Source: Jaminaea rosea
Lineage: Eukaryota; Basidiomycota; Exobasidiomycetes; Microstromatales
Assembly: GCF_003144245.1 (NCBI RefSeq)
Contig: NW_020289977.1
Coordinates: 124,001-188,000, forward strand
Direction: 5' to 3'
Length of the DNA: 64,000 bases
The number at the start of each line of letters is the position of its first letter. Within the stretch, counting starts at the first letter, position 1. Both the position numbers and the translations under genes were made by a program. Positions 1 to 10,303 of this stretch are shown piece by piece. Below the pieces are notes generated by a model. That model was not told where the DNA came from and did no database searches. It saw nothing but the letters and a program-made list of their open reading frames with translations.

Positions 1-296
1 GGAGCGAAGGAGGTGCAGCCGTCGCCGTGATAGGATGGTCCAAGGCTACCTTGCTTCCTCTCTTCTTACAAATTCCTCTTTCTTCATTCCAGCATCAGCT
101 TCAGCATCAGCATTATCGCGAGGCGATACTCTTCGTGGATAACTCTCGTCTCTCGTATTCGTCTACGAAGCGTAGCGCGGTCGCAGAGGAGCGGAGCAGG
201 GTGCAAGGCTCTGCTGGAGCTCCGTTTCAGCCAGCTCCGAGCGATCAAGGCCATTGACAGCGAAAGTCACCTCGTGCCTTGTTCGTTGCTGTCACC
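1..296. other. upstream region of first velvet gene
   Basis: No gene is supported here. The stretch is probably the 5' leader or promoter of the velvet gene that starts at 297. Short open frames are present but lack family features. Confidence 0.4.
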
Positions 297-2081
297 ATGG
301 CAGGACCCAGTAGAGGTCGCGGGCGGCGATCACTGCCCTCGTTACGGCGCTCTCCGCATTCTGCGACAGAAGGCAACGAAGAGGGCCAATCACGACCCGC
401 ACCGGTCTTGGCAGCAGGCTCATCATCAGGTACGACGGACACGGCATTCGACTCTGGGCCGGCGCATAGCGATCGCAACGAAACAGCGGAACAGACGTCG
501 ACGGCAGCACCGTCAAGACTACCCGCCTCTCACTCGTATCCATTCCTAGCGGCGCCTCCACCGGATAGAGTCTTTACCCGGCGACTGAGGCGCCGCTCGT
601 CGACGCCGACTGCATCGTCCTCCTCGTCAGCAGGTATTACGAGGAGAGAAGCAGGGGCAACACAAGAGCAAATGCCGACTAGCAGCAGTGGTAGTGCAAG
701 CGGCAGAAAGGGGCACGCTTCGAGATCGACGGCCTCGAGTGGTGTGGGCATCGGCCCAAGCGATGCTGGTACCAAAGTCTCAGGCGCTGGTGACCCTGCA
801 ACTTCTGCTTCCACCCCTTCTCATCGTCGCTCTCCCTCGTCTTCCCCGCCAACATCACCTTCCTCGAGCAGGCCAAAGCGTCGTAGGCCAAGCCGCCGTC
901 GTTCACTTGGTGCCTCGACTCCTCGCTCACCTCCACCGCCAACGCCAACTTATACACGTTCGGCGAGTGGCAGTCTCAGTGGATCGGTACAGGCGCTGGA
1001 GCCTCGATCCGTGCAGCGAGCCATGGATTTCTCCCATCGGTGAGTAGATCTTGAGCAGAGCAAAGCAGAATGAGAAAGATGATAAGCAGCGGCTCACAAG
1101 CGTACCTGACTGCCTTCGTGTCGTTGTAGCCGCTACGAGCTCGTCTCGATTCAAGAGCCTACAGATGGGTCTGCTTTCGGCTCCAATCTCCTCTCCCGAC
1201 TCCCTCTTGCACCTCCGCTAATCCTCCGGCTTCGCGTATTCGACACGCGCGACGGCCGAGAGCTCCCTAGTGATGTAGAAGGCTCGTGGCTACTCTGTCA
1301 AGTTCAGCTCACTACCGAGTCAGGGCAGACGGCCGACATGATTTCGTCCCTTGCGGCGGCGACGACGACTCAGGGTGAGGTGGCAGCGTCTGCTCGTGTC
1401 AGCGAGACTCGTCAGAAGCGCCGTCGAGATAGCGCAGACACCGCAGCGGACGAGGCCGGTGGTAGCAGCATTGAAGGTGGCACCAGCACCAGCGCCGCAA
1501 CTAGTGGCAGCGTCACGAGTCCTCCCGTTCGGAGGTCGTCCCGCCAAATAGCCAGATCGACTGCCGCAGCGACAGCCTCGTCCTCATCCCCACCACCCAC
1601 ACAAGCAGTCGTCTCGGGATCCGCCGGAGCTGGCACGGCTGAAAATACAGATGCTAGCGGCCCGGTCAGCACCTCATCCCCTTCAGGCATCCTCACGCAC
1701 CCTCTGCGCATGCTCTACGGTAGCCTCACCGCCAGTCCGCAAGTGTTCCGCTCCACGGACGGACCCCTAGCTACCTTCTTCTTCTTCCCGGAGGTCTGCG
1801 TCCGCGTACGAGGTCGATACAGGCTGCGGGCCACGCTGCTGCGACTGCCGAGCTCTACTTCGACCACCTCAGTTACGGCTGCGGCTGACACCAATGAACC
1901 GACCTCGGGAGATGCGTCGACCTCACAGTCAGCGAGCGCCGTCTTGGCCACGATACAGACAAGCCCCTTCAACGTCCAATTGGCTTCGGAATACATAGCA
2001 CCGTACGTCACTGACCTGACGCGTCATTTTGCTCGGCAAGGAGCTGCTTTGCCCTTGCCACAGGGGGAGCACACCGATTGA
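297..2081 (+). CDS. velvet-domain regulator 1
   Basis: Velvet factors are fungal DNA-binding regulators that dimerise and couple development, light response and secondary metabolism in the nucleus. The start at 297 has a strong context (CACCATGG). Exon 1 is 297-1039. The intron 1040-1129 (GTGAGT...TAG) joins R|RYELVSIQEP, the usual opening of the velvet fold. Exon 2 runs 1130-2081, giving about 564 residues. The domain starts near residue 249. It shows LPLAPPLILRLRVFD, then SWLLCQVQL, then a Ser/Thr-rich insertion of over 100 residues. It resumes with LYGSL, the FFFFPEV strand and GRYRLRATL, and ends near FARQGAALPL just before the stop. The first 248 residues are disordered and Ser/Pro/Arg-rich. 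I cannot say which velvet subfamily (VeA, VelB, VosA, VelC) it belongs to. A second velvet gene follows at 5092 on the same strand. Confidence 0.88.
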
Positions 2082-3180
2082 GCTGGACGTCAAAGTCGGA
2101 TCCACGAGCAATCGCTCGTTGACGGGCCGTCTCCGTTCTTGTCGTAAGGCCAACGGACCCGCATTACAGTTCACGTTCTTTGGGCCTCTCGTCACGGTCA
2201 CGTTACCCCTCCTTGGTGATCCTCGTGAGCTGCCATTTCTATCCCTCTTCACCGGCTACATACCACATTCAGCTTCCTCTTTCGCTCTCGATTCCGGTAC
2301 TCTTCGTAGGTCTCTGTGTAAAACCTTCAAGTCTCGCTAATGTCATCGACCTGTTGCATCGTAGTCACGGCATTCATGTCGGCCGGTCGCCCAAGTGCGA
2401 TTGAGGTGCGTGCGTGCCCTTCGGTCAGTCCGCGGACGTTCTCTGCTCTGCTCGCTCTTTGCCCACCGCGGAAGAAGTTCATCCGCTTGAAGTGGCGCCA
2501 CGCTGCAACCCTGCACCTCGGATTTAGTAGGCCTTTGTTGTCGCACGGTCGTGTCAGTCGCATCTCTCGATTAGCTCAGATTCTTTTCTTGTCTTGACAA
2601 GGACGCGAGGACGTCATGTCCTGGAAAGGGACCGCAAACGGTCTTTCGGTACAATCTGGTAGACTAGCCCGATTGCAGGCTGCGTGAAGGTCCAAACGAG
2701 GTGGACGTGTTACCGACGACTCTTGGTCTCAGAGTGCGTGCATAACGCTCCGATTGGTCACCGACATCATGGTGCTGGATGAGGAGTGGGCACCTCTCGA
2801 AGGGGAAGAGAAGCGGTGGGCTGCTGGCTTCCTCTCTTTTGGTTAGCCTCCTCACTTTGCTCGTCACTACGTCACAAGACTCCTCGTGCGAGAGAGACGA
2901 CACAGTGAGATTGAGATCCCGATCTCCCGGTGTGGCTGGTTACTATTGTCGGGGTTGGTCCCTGATCAACGGCCCGGGCATCCACTCGCTCACTCTCTGT
3001 GGATGGTACGCGCGACTCGCGTGCCTCAAAATGTAGCGCAAATCGCGGACAGACATCAATGCGACTGCTTGGCGGCGATTGATGCCATGTCATGTCATGC
3101 TATGCGGATGAGGCCAAGCTAGACCTCGATCCCCCCTTTCGGCCTCTCCCTCACGCTCGCAGACTGACTCTCACTTCTTG
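2082..3180. other. gap between velvet gene 1 and velvet relic
   Basis: No supported gene. Probably the 3' untranslated region of the first velvet gene, followed by old non-coding sequence. Short open frames on both strands show no recognisable domain. Confidence 0.4.
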
Positions 3181-4165
3181 ATGAGATGGCGAGAAGCCGC
3201 GGCCTTTGCCATCATCATCCGCGTGAAGCCGTTCCAAAATTCGCAAGCCACGCCCGGTACGTCCTGAGTGAGACTTAGACTAAGATCGTTGATGGGTCCT
3301 GACTCTGACAGGCCCACAGCTTAATTTGTGCAGCCAGGCGGCTGCATCTCGTCCTCCCCTCCGACGGTCGCCGTCGTCTGGGCATCGAGCTGCCGCTAGA
3401 CAATCCGGCCCATTTCCCTCTCCGATTCTACGCCACGGACCGTCAGAGAGCTTGTTTGACAGTCGCGGGGTACGCTCGTTGTGACGCTGCTGCCGTTGGA
3501 CTGTTCCTGTTGTTGCTGCCTGCTGCTCTTCAATCCCGTCAACCCACGCTGAGCATGGCAGACGGCTAAGCTCCTCGCTCAAAAACTCACGGAGCTATGT
3601 GAGGCAATTGTGGCGAAAAGTACTGACGCCTGCCGTTAGCTCGCGTCGTCTCAAGCCAATCTAGTTGAGACTGGCCGCTCGACTTTCGCCCTAACCTCCC
3701 CATTTTGCCGCCGCCGCCGCCACCGGTGCCGCTGCCGCCCCCTCAAAGTCGTCGGCCTCACCTTCGTAGTTGTCAATGCCGTCGTCGTCATCGTCATCGT
3801 CAGACTCTGTAGAGACGCATGCACCGATGGAAGGTCCGAGCAAGCCGCCGCCGCTTCTCTGCACGACTCCGATCTAGTGAACCAGCCGTTTGGATGCGAC
3901 ACTCACTCGCGCGGTGTTTGGCGGTGGTAGCCTAGGCTAGTGGAGACGTACGCAATCGACGATGCAGCTCCCACGCAGGTCACACTCACTGGATCACCAA
4001 CTGGCGCCCTCGGGCTTCGCGTGTATGCCCTTTGCCTAGCGCTTGCTCCCTTCCCTTTTCTCTCTATTCACCGATCGCAACTTCTCCTCCCCTTGTCACC
4101 TCTTCCCTCCGTCCCTCCCTCCCTTCCTCCTTCTCTCCTCTAGAGTCTACCGAGCTAACGCTCCC
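3181..4165 (+). pseudogene. decayed third velvet copy (candidate)
   Basis: An ATG at 3181 opens a short exon (3181-3256) with a GTACGT donor. A TGCAG acceptor at 3331-3333 joins it in frame to an exon from 3334. This second exon begins RRLHLVL straight after the acceptor, the place where both neighbouring velvet genes also start their domain. It continues ELPLDNPAHFPLRFY (compare LPLAPPLILRLRVF in gene 1 and PIDPPPICQLVIY in gene 2) and LLLLPAAL (compare VLLLPAAL in gene 2), then stops at 3567-3569. Downstream, in other frames, are GALGLRVYAL (about 4000-4035) and LESTELT (about 4140-4160). These resemble the late velvet motifs GMFALRFNL and LESTPLT. I read this as a velvet duplicate broken by stops and frame changes. 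The motif matches are short, so chance is not excluded. A short expressed protein of about 103 residues is the alternative. Confidence 0.38.
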
Positions 4166-5091
4166 TATCTCCCCACTACTGCATCAAACGTCAATCACGG
4201 AAGAAGTACGTCAACCCAACCCTTCGACCGCCTCGCAAACATTCCGTCCTCGTCTTCGGCTTCGCCTTCGCCTTGTCTCCGCCCCCCGTGGCAGCAGACG
4301 TCCCGTGTCTGGTCATCTTGCTTCATCTTGCTTCATCATCTTCTGCATCTTAGCGTGGTACCTCAGGCAGGCTTTGATCAGCAGGCGGCTAAGTCACTAG
4401 TCACGGAAGACCACCGCTACGCATCACCATTCTTCCCACGCCGTCCTCCTGTTCTCGCCTCTGCACAGCAACCAGGTCGCTACTGCACCGCAACGCGACG
4501 CTGCGCCGCGTAAACCTCGCTCGGTCGTTTACTTGCCAAGGAAGCTCAGGCAGCCGTCAATCGACGGTGAGGCCCCGCGCCCCTCCTTCACATAGCTCAG
4601 AGAGAGGCTTGTTTGGCACTTGTTGACTAGCGTCAAGCGAAGCGTACCACACGCGCAGCTGTAGAGAGGGACTTCGCAACCGCAACTGCACCGCCGCAAT
4701 CAGCGGTAAGCCGCTCGCTCCGGCGACATCGTTGACCTGACAATCAGACGGGCGACAGGGAGTCAATAAGCTCCGTTGTAATACAGCGGATCTCGGAACT
4801 TGCCGCGGGAGCCATCGGCAGCTATACGTAGCAAACTCATAGAGGCAGAGACCGCAGACGCACGCTGGAAAGGGCGAGTCTAGACAAGCGGCGGCGGGAC
4901 GACGCTAGGCTGCACACCTCTTTGTCTTCTCGTTGTTCACCAGCGATTCCCATCTCCGTCTCTCGCGCCTTCCTCCCGCGATCCCCGTGGGTTTGAGGGG
5001 AGGGAGGTGGTAACAAAACATCGAGCTAGACCATTGAACGGACGCGAGCCAGGATTCGCTTGCGGACGCTGGTCTTTTCGTGCACAAAGGG
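4166..5091. other. leader/promoter of second velvet gene
   Basis: Pyrimidine-rich stretches (about 4060-4140 and 4170-4290) and many short open frames, but no supported gene. Probably the promoter and 5' leader of the velvet gene starting at 5092. Confidence 0.35.
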
Positions 5092-6399
5092 ATGCTGCCT
5101 CAACAGCAGCAGCGGCGTCACTCGAGGACGGCAGACGCGGCTGCATCTCATCCCTCACCGTCATCTTCGTCGTCATCAGCAGTAGCTGGACCTCAAGATG
5201 GGACACGGACGTCCACCTCCTCCAGACCGAGGTCGGTGCAATTTGGCCTTGCTGATTTCCCTAATGGTCTGTCCTGACGTTCTGATTACCATCTCTTCCC
5301 GCTCGCAGACGACGCTATGAACTTGTTATACGTCAACAGCCTCAGCGAGGTCGACAATGCGCCCTTGGATCTAGGGAGCGCAGGCCTATCGATCCGCCTC
5401 CCATCTGTCAGCTCGTCATCTATCGCCCGGACGGCAGTATCGATACCGAGTGAGTTGAGTCCTCCCGCCTACTGTCGACCCGTGCTGACCGTCAGGCTTT
5501 CACGGACATTGCTCAGTGCAACTACATCATCTGTCTTCTGCGTGCAGGTACTACTGTTACCAGCTGCCCTCGTCCAGGACCCGACATCAGCGACAACTGC
5601 AGCTCGCGATGGCCGGCGGCCTTCATCGGACAGCTCCGCGGGCTCGCCCCCGAAACCAGCGCCTCAGCTTCCACCTTCAATACCCACATCCAATCCAGCA
5701 GCTACAGAAGCAGCTCGCGCCTCGTCGAGCGCCACGCCATCTTCAGGGTCGCCCTCTTCCTCATCTTCAGCATCAGCATCCGACCCCGCTGGCTCCTCGC
5801 CCTCTTTCTCGGCCCCAGTCGCACCCACTCCAACCCCAACAACGCGTCGCCTCGAAGGCAAGACGTACTCGAGCGGACATCTGGTCAAGGACTTGGATGG
5901 ACAGACGATGGCTTGCTTCTTCGTCTTCCCAGACTTGAGCATCAAGGATGAGGGAATGTTCGCGCTGCGCTTCAATCTGATACGGTTGATGGGAACGCCG
6001 CACGCAGAAGAGGACAAGGAGGACGATCAAATGGCGCAGAGCCAACCGGATGGGACGAGCAACACCACTGCTGCTGCAAGTGGCTCGATGGGAGGCAGTG
6101 GGCTTGTCCCCTCATCGTCGTCGTCCCCGTCATTGGCGGGCGGCATTGTCACCTCAGTCACGTCGGTCATCTTTGAGAACTACTCGCCACGCCGCTTCCC
6201 CGGGTCATTGGAGAGCACACCGCTTACGCGGACTCTTGCTGGGCAAGGGGTGCTCGCACCGATTCGTAACTACACTACCGCCGCTGCGGCGTCGGCGCCG
6301 ACTTCGGCTTCGGCATCGGGGGCGGGAGCTGTATCTGCAACAACGTCGGCCTCTTCGTCGAGGAGAGAGAGTCTGGCGAGTCTCGACAAGGAGAAGTGA
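5092..6399 (+). CDS. velvet-domain regulator 2
   Basis: Second velvet-family regulator, about 387 residues in three exons. Exon 1 is 5092-5231. The intron 5232-5308 (donor GTCGGT, acceptor CAG) leads directly into RRYELVIRQQPQRGR. Exon 2 (5309-5449) continues with ERRPIDPPPICQLVIY, a textbook velvet N-half. A second intron starts at 5450 (GTGAGT). Its acceptor is either 5495 or 5516; both keep the frame, and I prefer 5516 for a more usual 67-base intron. Exon 3 carries FCVQVLLLPAAL, a Ser/Pro-rich loop of about 100 residues, CFFVFPDLSIKDEGMFALRF, and the closing FPGSLESTPLTRTLAGQGV. A disordered tail of about 45 residues ends at 6399. Compared with gene 1, this copy is closer to the family consensus. 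Confidence 0.87.
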
Positions 6400-7276
6400 T
6401 TTGAGGAGAGAGGCACGAGGGGTCGTGATGGAGGATACAGACTTTTATGGGGAACTTAGGCAGCATCGTTATGCCCCGCTGGTGGGTATCAGGGTTCCTT
6501 GAGATTCAGGCTCACGTCAAAGGGGAAGTGGAAAAGAATGTCACCTAGACACGCAGTCGTTCTTGGCCACCTAGAGGGGGTGGTGGTATACCATCGTTGT
6601 TATTCGTTTTTCGTTCTTTGCCTCGTCCGCAAATGGCATACATTCTGCGATCAAGTCGATTGCGGTCTGCGGTTCTGACGAAGAGACGACGAAGTCCCAC
6701 TACTGAGGAGGCTTCTGACAGGCGCTGTTCTACTTGTCCTTTCTAGCGCTCCTGCTGGCTGCCTGCGGTATCGATTCTTCGTAGAGGTTGTAGCTTAAAA
6801 GCTTGAGTATATGTCGAGGATTCGCACTCGATAGTCGCGGCTGCAATAGGAGCTCCACGGTCGACGCCCCGCTCGCTCGTAGTGCGGCTGCCGCCAGACC
6901 AGGCTGCGAGGCTGCACGGCGGGCGGAGGTCAAGTGCCATTTGGCCGTGGGGACGGGCGAGGCCGCCAGAAGAGCCCCGCAAGAGCAAAAGCAAAAGCAA
7001 AGCCTCGTTGGTAGCAGCAGCAGCAGCTGGCTAGCTAGCTTGGCTAGCCAACCAACACCTGCCCGCACCCCGCCTCTGAGCCCGCGTATCCTTCTTTTCT
7101 TCTTCTCTCGCAACTTGATCCCCACTACGCTAGAACGTGACGCCCACGAAAGGAGAGGCACCAGAGGCACGTACACACACTCACGCACACAAGGTTCATT
7201 TCCGTGTGCCGCCCACCCCGCCGCCGTTGCCGTCTGTGCATAGCCGCGTCCTCAACAACGTTGACCAGCATCATTG
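6400..7276. other. intergenic, upstream of RhoGAP gene
   Basis: No supported gene. Contains a CAG-rich run and a GCTAGCTAGCTTGGCTAGC motif (about 7013-7048). Open frames on both strands lack domain features. Probably the 3' end of the velvet gene and the 5' leader of the F-BAR/RhoGAP gene. Confidence 0.4.
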
Positions 7277-9790
7277 ATGGCATCGGCTCGCACCACCCTC
7301 TCCCCCAACCACGGACAGCTCAACGTCTTTGGCACCTCTCCAGGAGGGAGCAGTGACGTCTCCAACGAAGCAATCGGTCATACCACGCCCAGCGCTCGAT
7401 ATACCAGTCTCTCGTCCAGCATGGCCTCCGACGCACCGACCATGTCGTCGTCCAACGCACCGCCCCTCGCCGCCTTTCCCACTCGTCCCTCGATGAGCTC
7501 GAGAAGATCAACAGAGGAGCGAACTTCTACCACGAGCGAGTCGGCCAATATGACGGCATCCACTACCGCAACGACGATAGCTGGGTCATCGTCCAAGATG
7601 CCATTCTCGCCAACAGCATACAATCAGCAGCAGCAACAGCAGCAGCAGCCGACGCAGCGAGAGATCGTGCCGACCACATTCGATGAGGCGACACTGAGAG
7701 CATTATGTGACACAGATGTGAGTGCGAGATAGCAAGAAGCAGCTCATATGCAGTCATCTGCTCACCGTCCCACTTCCATGCGTCCTATCTCCGCTTCTCG
7801 CAGGTCGGCTTGCCCCTTCTCTACGAGCGCATCAAACAGTCAATGAACTCATGTCGCGAAGCCGCCAACTTCTTCAAGAAGCGTGCCGTCCTCGAAGAAG
7901 AGTATGGTCGTTCGCTCCTCAAGCTGTCCAAGGCTTCGCTCGAATCGTACGGCTCCGTAGACGGCAAGGCAGGCAGCTACGTCTCCTCCTATCACACCAT
8001 CTTGTCCACGCATGAACACCTAGGAGAGAGCAGGCTGAAGTTTGCGCAGAGGCTGGGCGAGATGAGCGAAGAGCTCAACAACTTGATCAAAGAGGTAGAC
8101 CGTAATCGCAAGACGGCAAAGGATACTGGCGTGAGGCTGGAGCGTAACCTCGTCGAGGCAGAGGCGTCGGTAGAGAAGGCGCGCGCCCGATTCGACTCGG
8201 CCGCCGAGGACCTGGAGCGTATCCTCCTGGTAAAGTCGGGCGAGTCAGGGAAGGGAGGGGAGCTCGCTGCGTCGCATGCTGCTTCGGGATCTTGGAGCGG
8301 TGGATCGGGTGGGTCACAGAATCTCGTCGCTACAAAGGGCAGGTCCCTGGGTAAAGCGATAGGCAAGGGGGGAATGCTGTTCAAGAATTCTAAGAACCCA
8401 CAGCAGCTTATGCGGCAGGAGGAGGAGACCAGGATGAGGACATCACAGCTTTCCGATACCTTTAGAAGGGAGGTTTTACAGACGCAGCAGATGAGGCAGG
8501 AGTGTGAGTGGGCGCGCACAAGAGGGGATCAATACCCAGGCCTCGAGACTGACCTGCAATTCTTCTCGGCGCTGCGCAGGGTTCAACCTCCAACTTCCTC
8601 GCATTCTACGCAGCCTCAAAGAGTCAGCAGACGAGATTGACAATGGCCTCCAATACCACCTCGCACGCTACGCCTACCTATACGAGTCAACCGTCCTCGC
8701 CGATGGCATGGTCATCACCCCTGTGGGCGACGCGGGAACTTCCTCCTCCACACCATCAACCCCCGCGCAGACGTCGTCTGTCGGCCTGAAACAAGCCGCA
8801 GAATTCATCGACAACCGCTCCGACTTTAAGACATTCATGCAGAACTATACCGTGTTGCACGCGCGGGATTATAAGGGACCGAGAAGGGAGGGGCAGTACG
8901 AGGATGGAGGGGCGAGCGTGTTCGGTGCAGGATCGTCGAGCCACAACAACAACGGGCACGGCGGCGGCTCCTCGAACAATGGCGCAGCCTCCCAGCATCA
9001 GCCTTCCCGCCCCATCTTTGGCGTCGACCTAGCGACGCAGATGGCTCGCGACAACGTGGAGGTGCCCGGCATCCTCGAGAAGTGCTGCGCAGCTGTCGAG
9101 CAAGTAGGCAAAGAGAATATGGGAATCTACCGTCTGAGCGGGACGACCTCCAAAGTCCAACGACTTAAGGCCAAATTTGATGCCGACTGGACGTCTGTCG
9201 ATCTCTTCAATGAGGACGACGGCGAAGCCCTTTCGGATATCAATATCGTCTCTGGCTGTCTCAAGCTTTGGTTCCGTGAGCTCCCCGAGCCCTTGCTCAC
9301 TTGGGAGCTCTATCGTCCATTCATTGACGCGGCGAAAGTGGAGAACGATCGACTGAGGCATATTAGGCTGCACGAGGTGGTCAATCTGCTGCCGGACGCC
9401 AATTACTCTACACTTAAGGCGCTTATGGGGCATCTGGATAGGGTCAAGGGGGCAGAGGATGTCAATCAGATGAGCGCGAGCAATCTAGCCATCGTGTTTG
9501 GACCGACATTGCTGGGTCCACCGCCGAAGGGCATGGTGTTTGAGAACCAGCAGGGAGAAGACGGAGCTGCTGATTCGACGGATCAGGATACGTCGGCGAC
9601 AGGAGGCGCAGATGACGATGGCTCTGGAGGAGCGCTGGCGGATATGGCTTCGCAGAGCAAGGCCGTCGAGACCATCTTGGTGCACTATCGCGACATCTTC
9701 CTGGAGGACGACGAGATTGAGGCGGCTGAGCAGGAGGAGCAAAGGGCGAGGAGAGAGAGGGATGCGGCGTGGGCTAATGTGGGGGCGTAG
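7277..9790 (+). CDS. F-BAR / RhoGAP protein (Rgd1-like)
   Basis: A membrane-binding GTPase-activating protein for Rho-type GTPases, acting in polarised growth and cytokinesis at the cell cortex. Three exons: 7277-7717, 7804-8503 and 8580-9790, with GTGAGT donors and CAG acceptors, giving about 783 residues. Residues 1-145 are disordered and include a run of eight Gln. The F-BAR helices start at GLPLLYERIKQ and cover about 148-400; WFNLQLPRIL spans the second splice. The RhoGAP domain runs about 523-690, with the arginine finger in GIYRLSG (Arg near 565) and the helix motif CLKLWFRELPEPLL. The order F-BAR then RhoGAP matches yeast Rgd1, which acts on Rho3/Rho4; the GTPase used here is not visible from sequence. 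The C-terminus is acidic with a Glu-rich helix. Confidence 0.9.
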
Positions 9791-10303
9791 TCAGGGCCAC
9801 CGAACGGAGGGCAAGACGCATACGATCGGATACGATAGACGGGCTGCTTCTACTCGCCTCATCCTTCAGCGCCTCGTCGAGAAGGACAACAGTACCTCCC
9901 TCACTCATAATGTTTTTGCCCCCATGACTCTTCCCCCTTCCCCTTCGTCGTCGCGGCCCTCGCGCGGCGCTACCTGTTGCCCCTTACACCGTTGTGCAAT
10001 GACTCAATTCATACCTTTTGGGCCCGCGATCGACCACATCTCTTTTGCGAGACGCAGCGAGTGAACGATCGGCTGGCAGATGCTCAGAGCAATAGATACC
10101 GTGAATTCGCAGGTGGGGCTCTCAGTAGAACAAAAAAGTACATACAAAGAGGGCGAGCCGGTGCGAGAAGGAAGCGGGGTATGAAGCAATGTCGAGGTCG
10201 AAGCGATGGAGTAAGGGGTAAATGAGATGAGAGAGGGAAGGCCAAACCGAGTGGCGGTGGCCGCACATGTAGCAGCATCAGACTGCGTGCCTCCCTACCC
10301 TTC
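9791..10303. other. convergent 3' region
   Basis: Lies between two genes that end towards each other (RhoGAP on plus, disordered protein on minus). Nothing beyond probable 3' untranslated sequence is seen. Confidence 0.4.

Noticed and set aside
3221-3234. GTGAAGCCGTTCC matching the start of the copia LTR
   Set aside because: Only 13 bases, with no LTR sequence after it; treated as chance.
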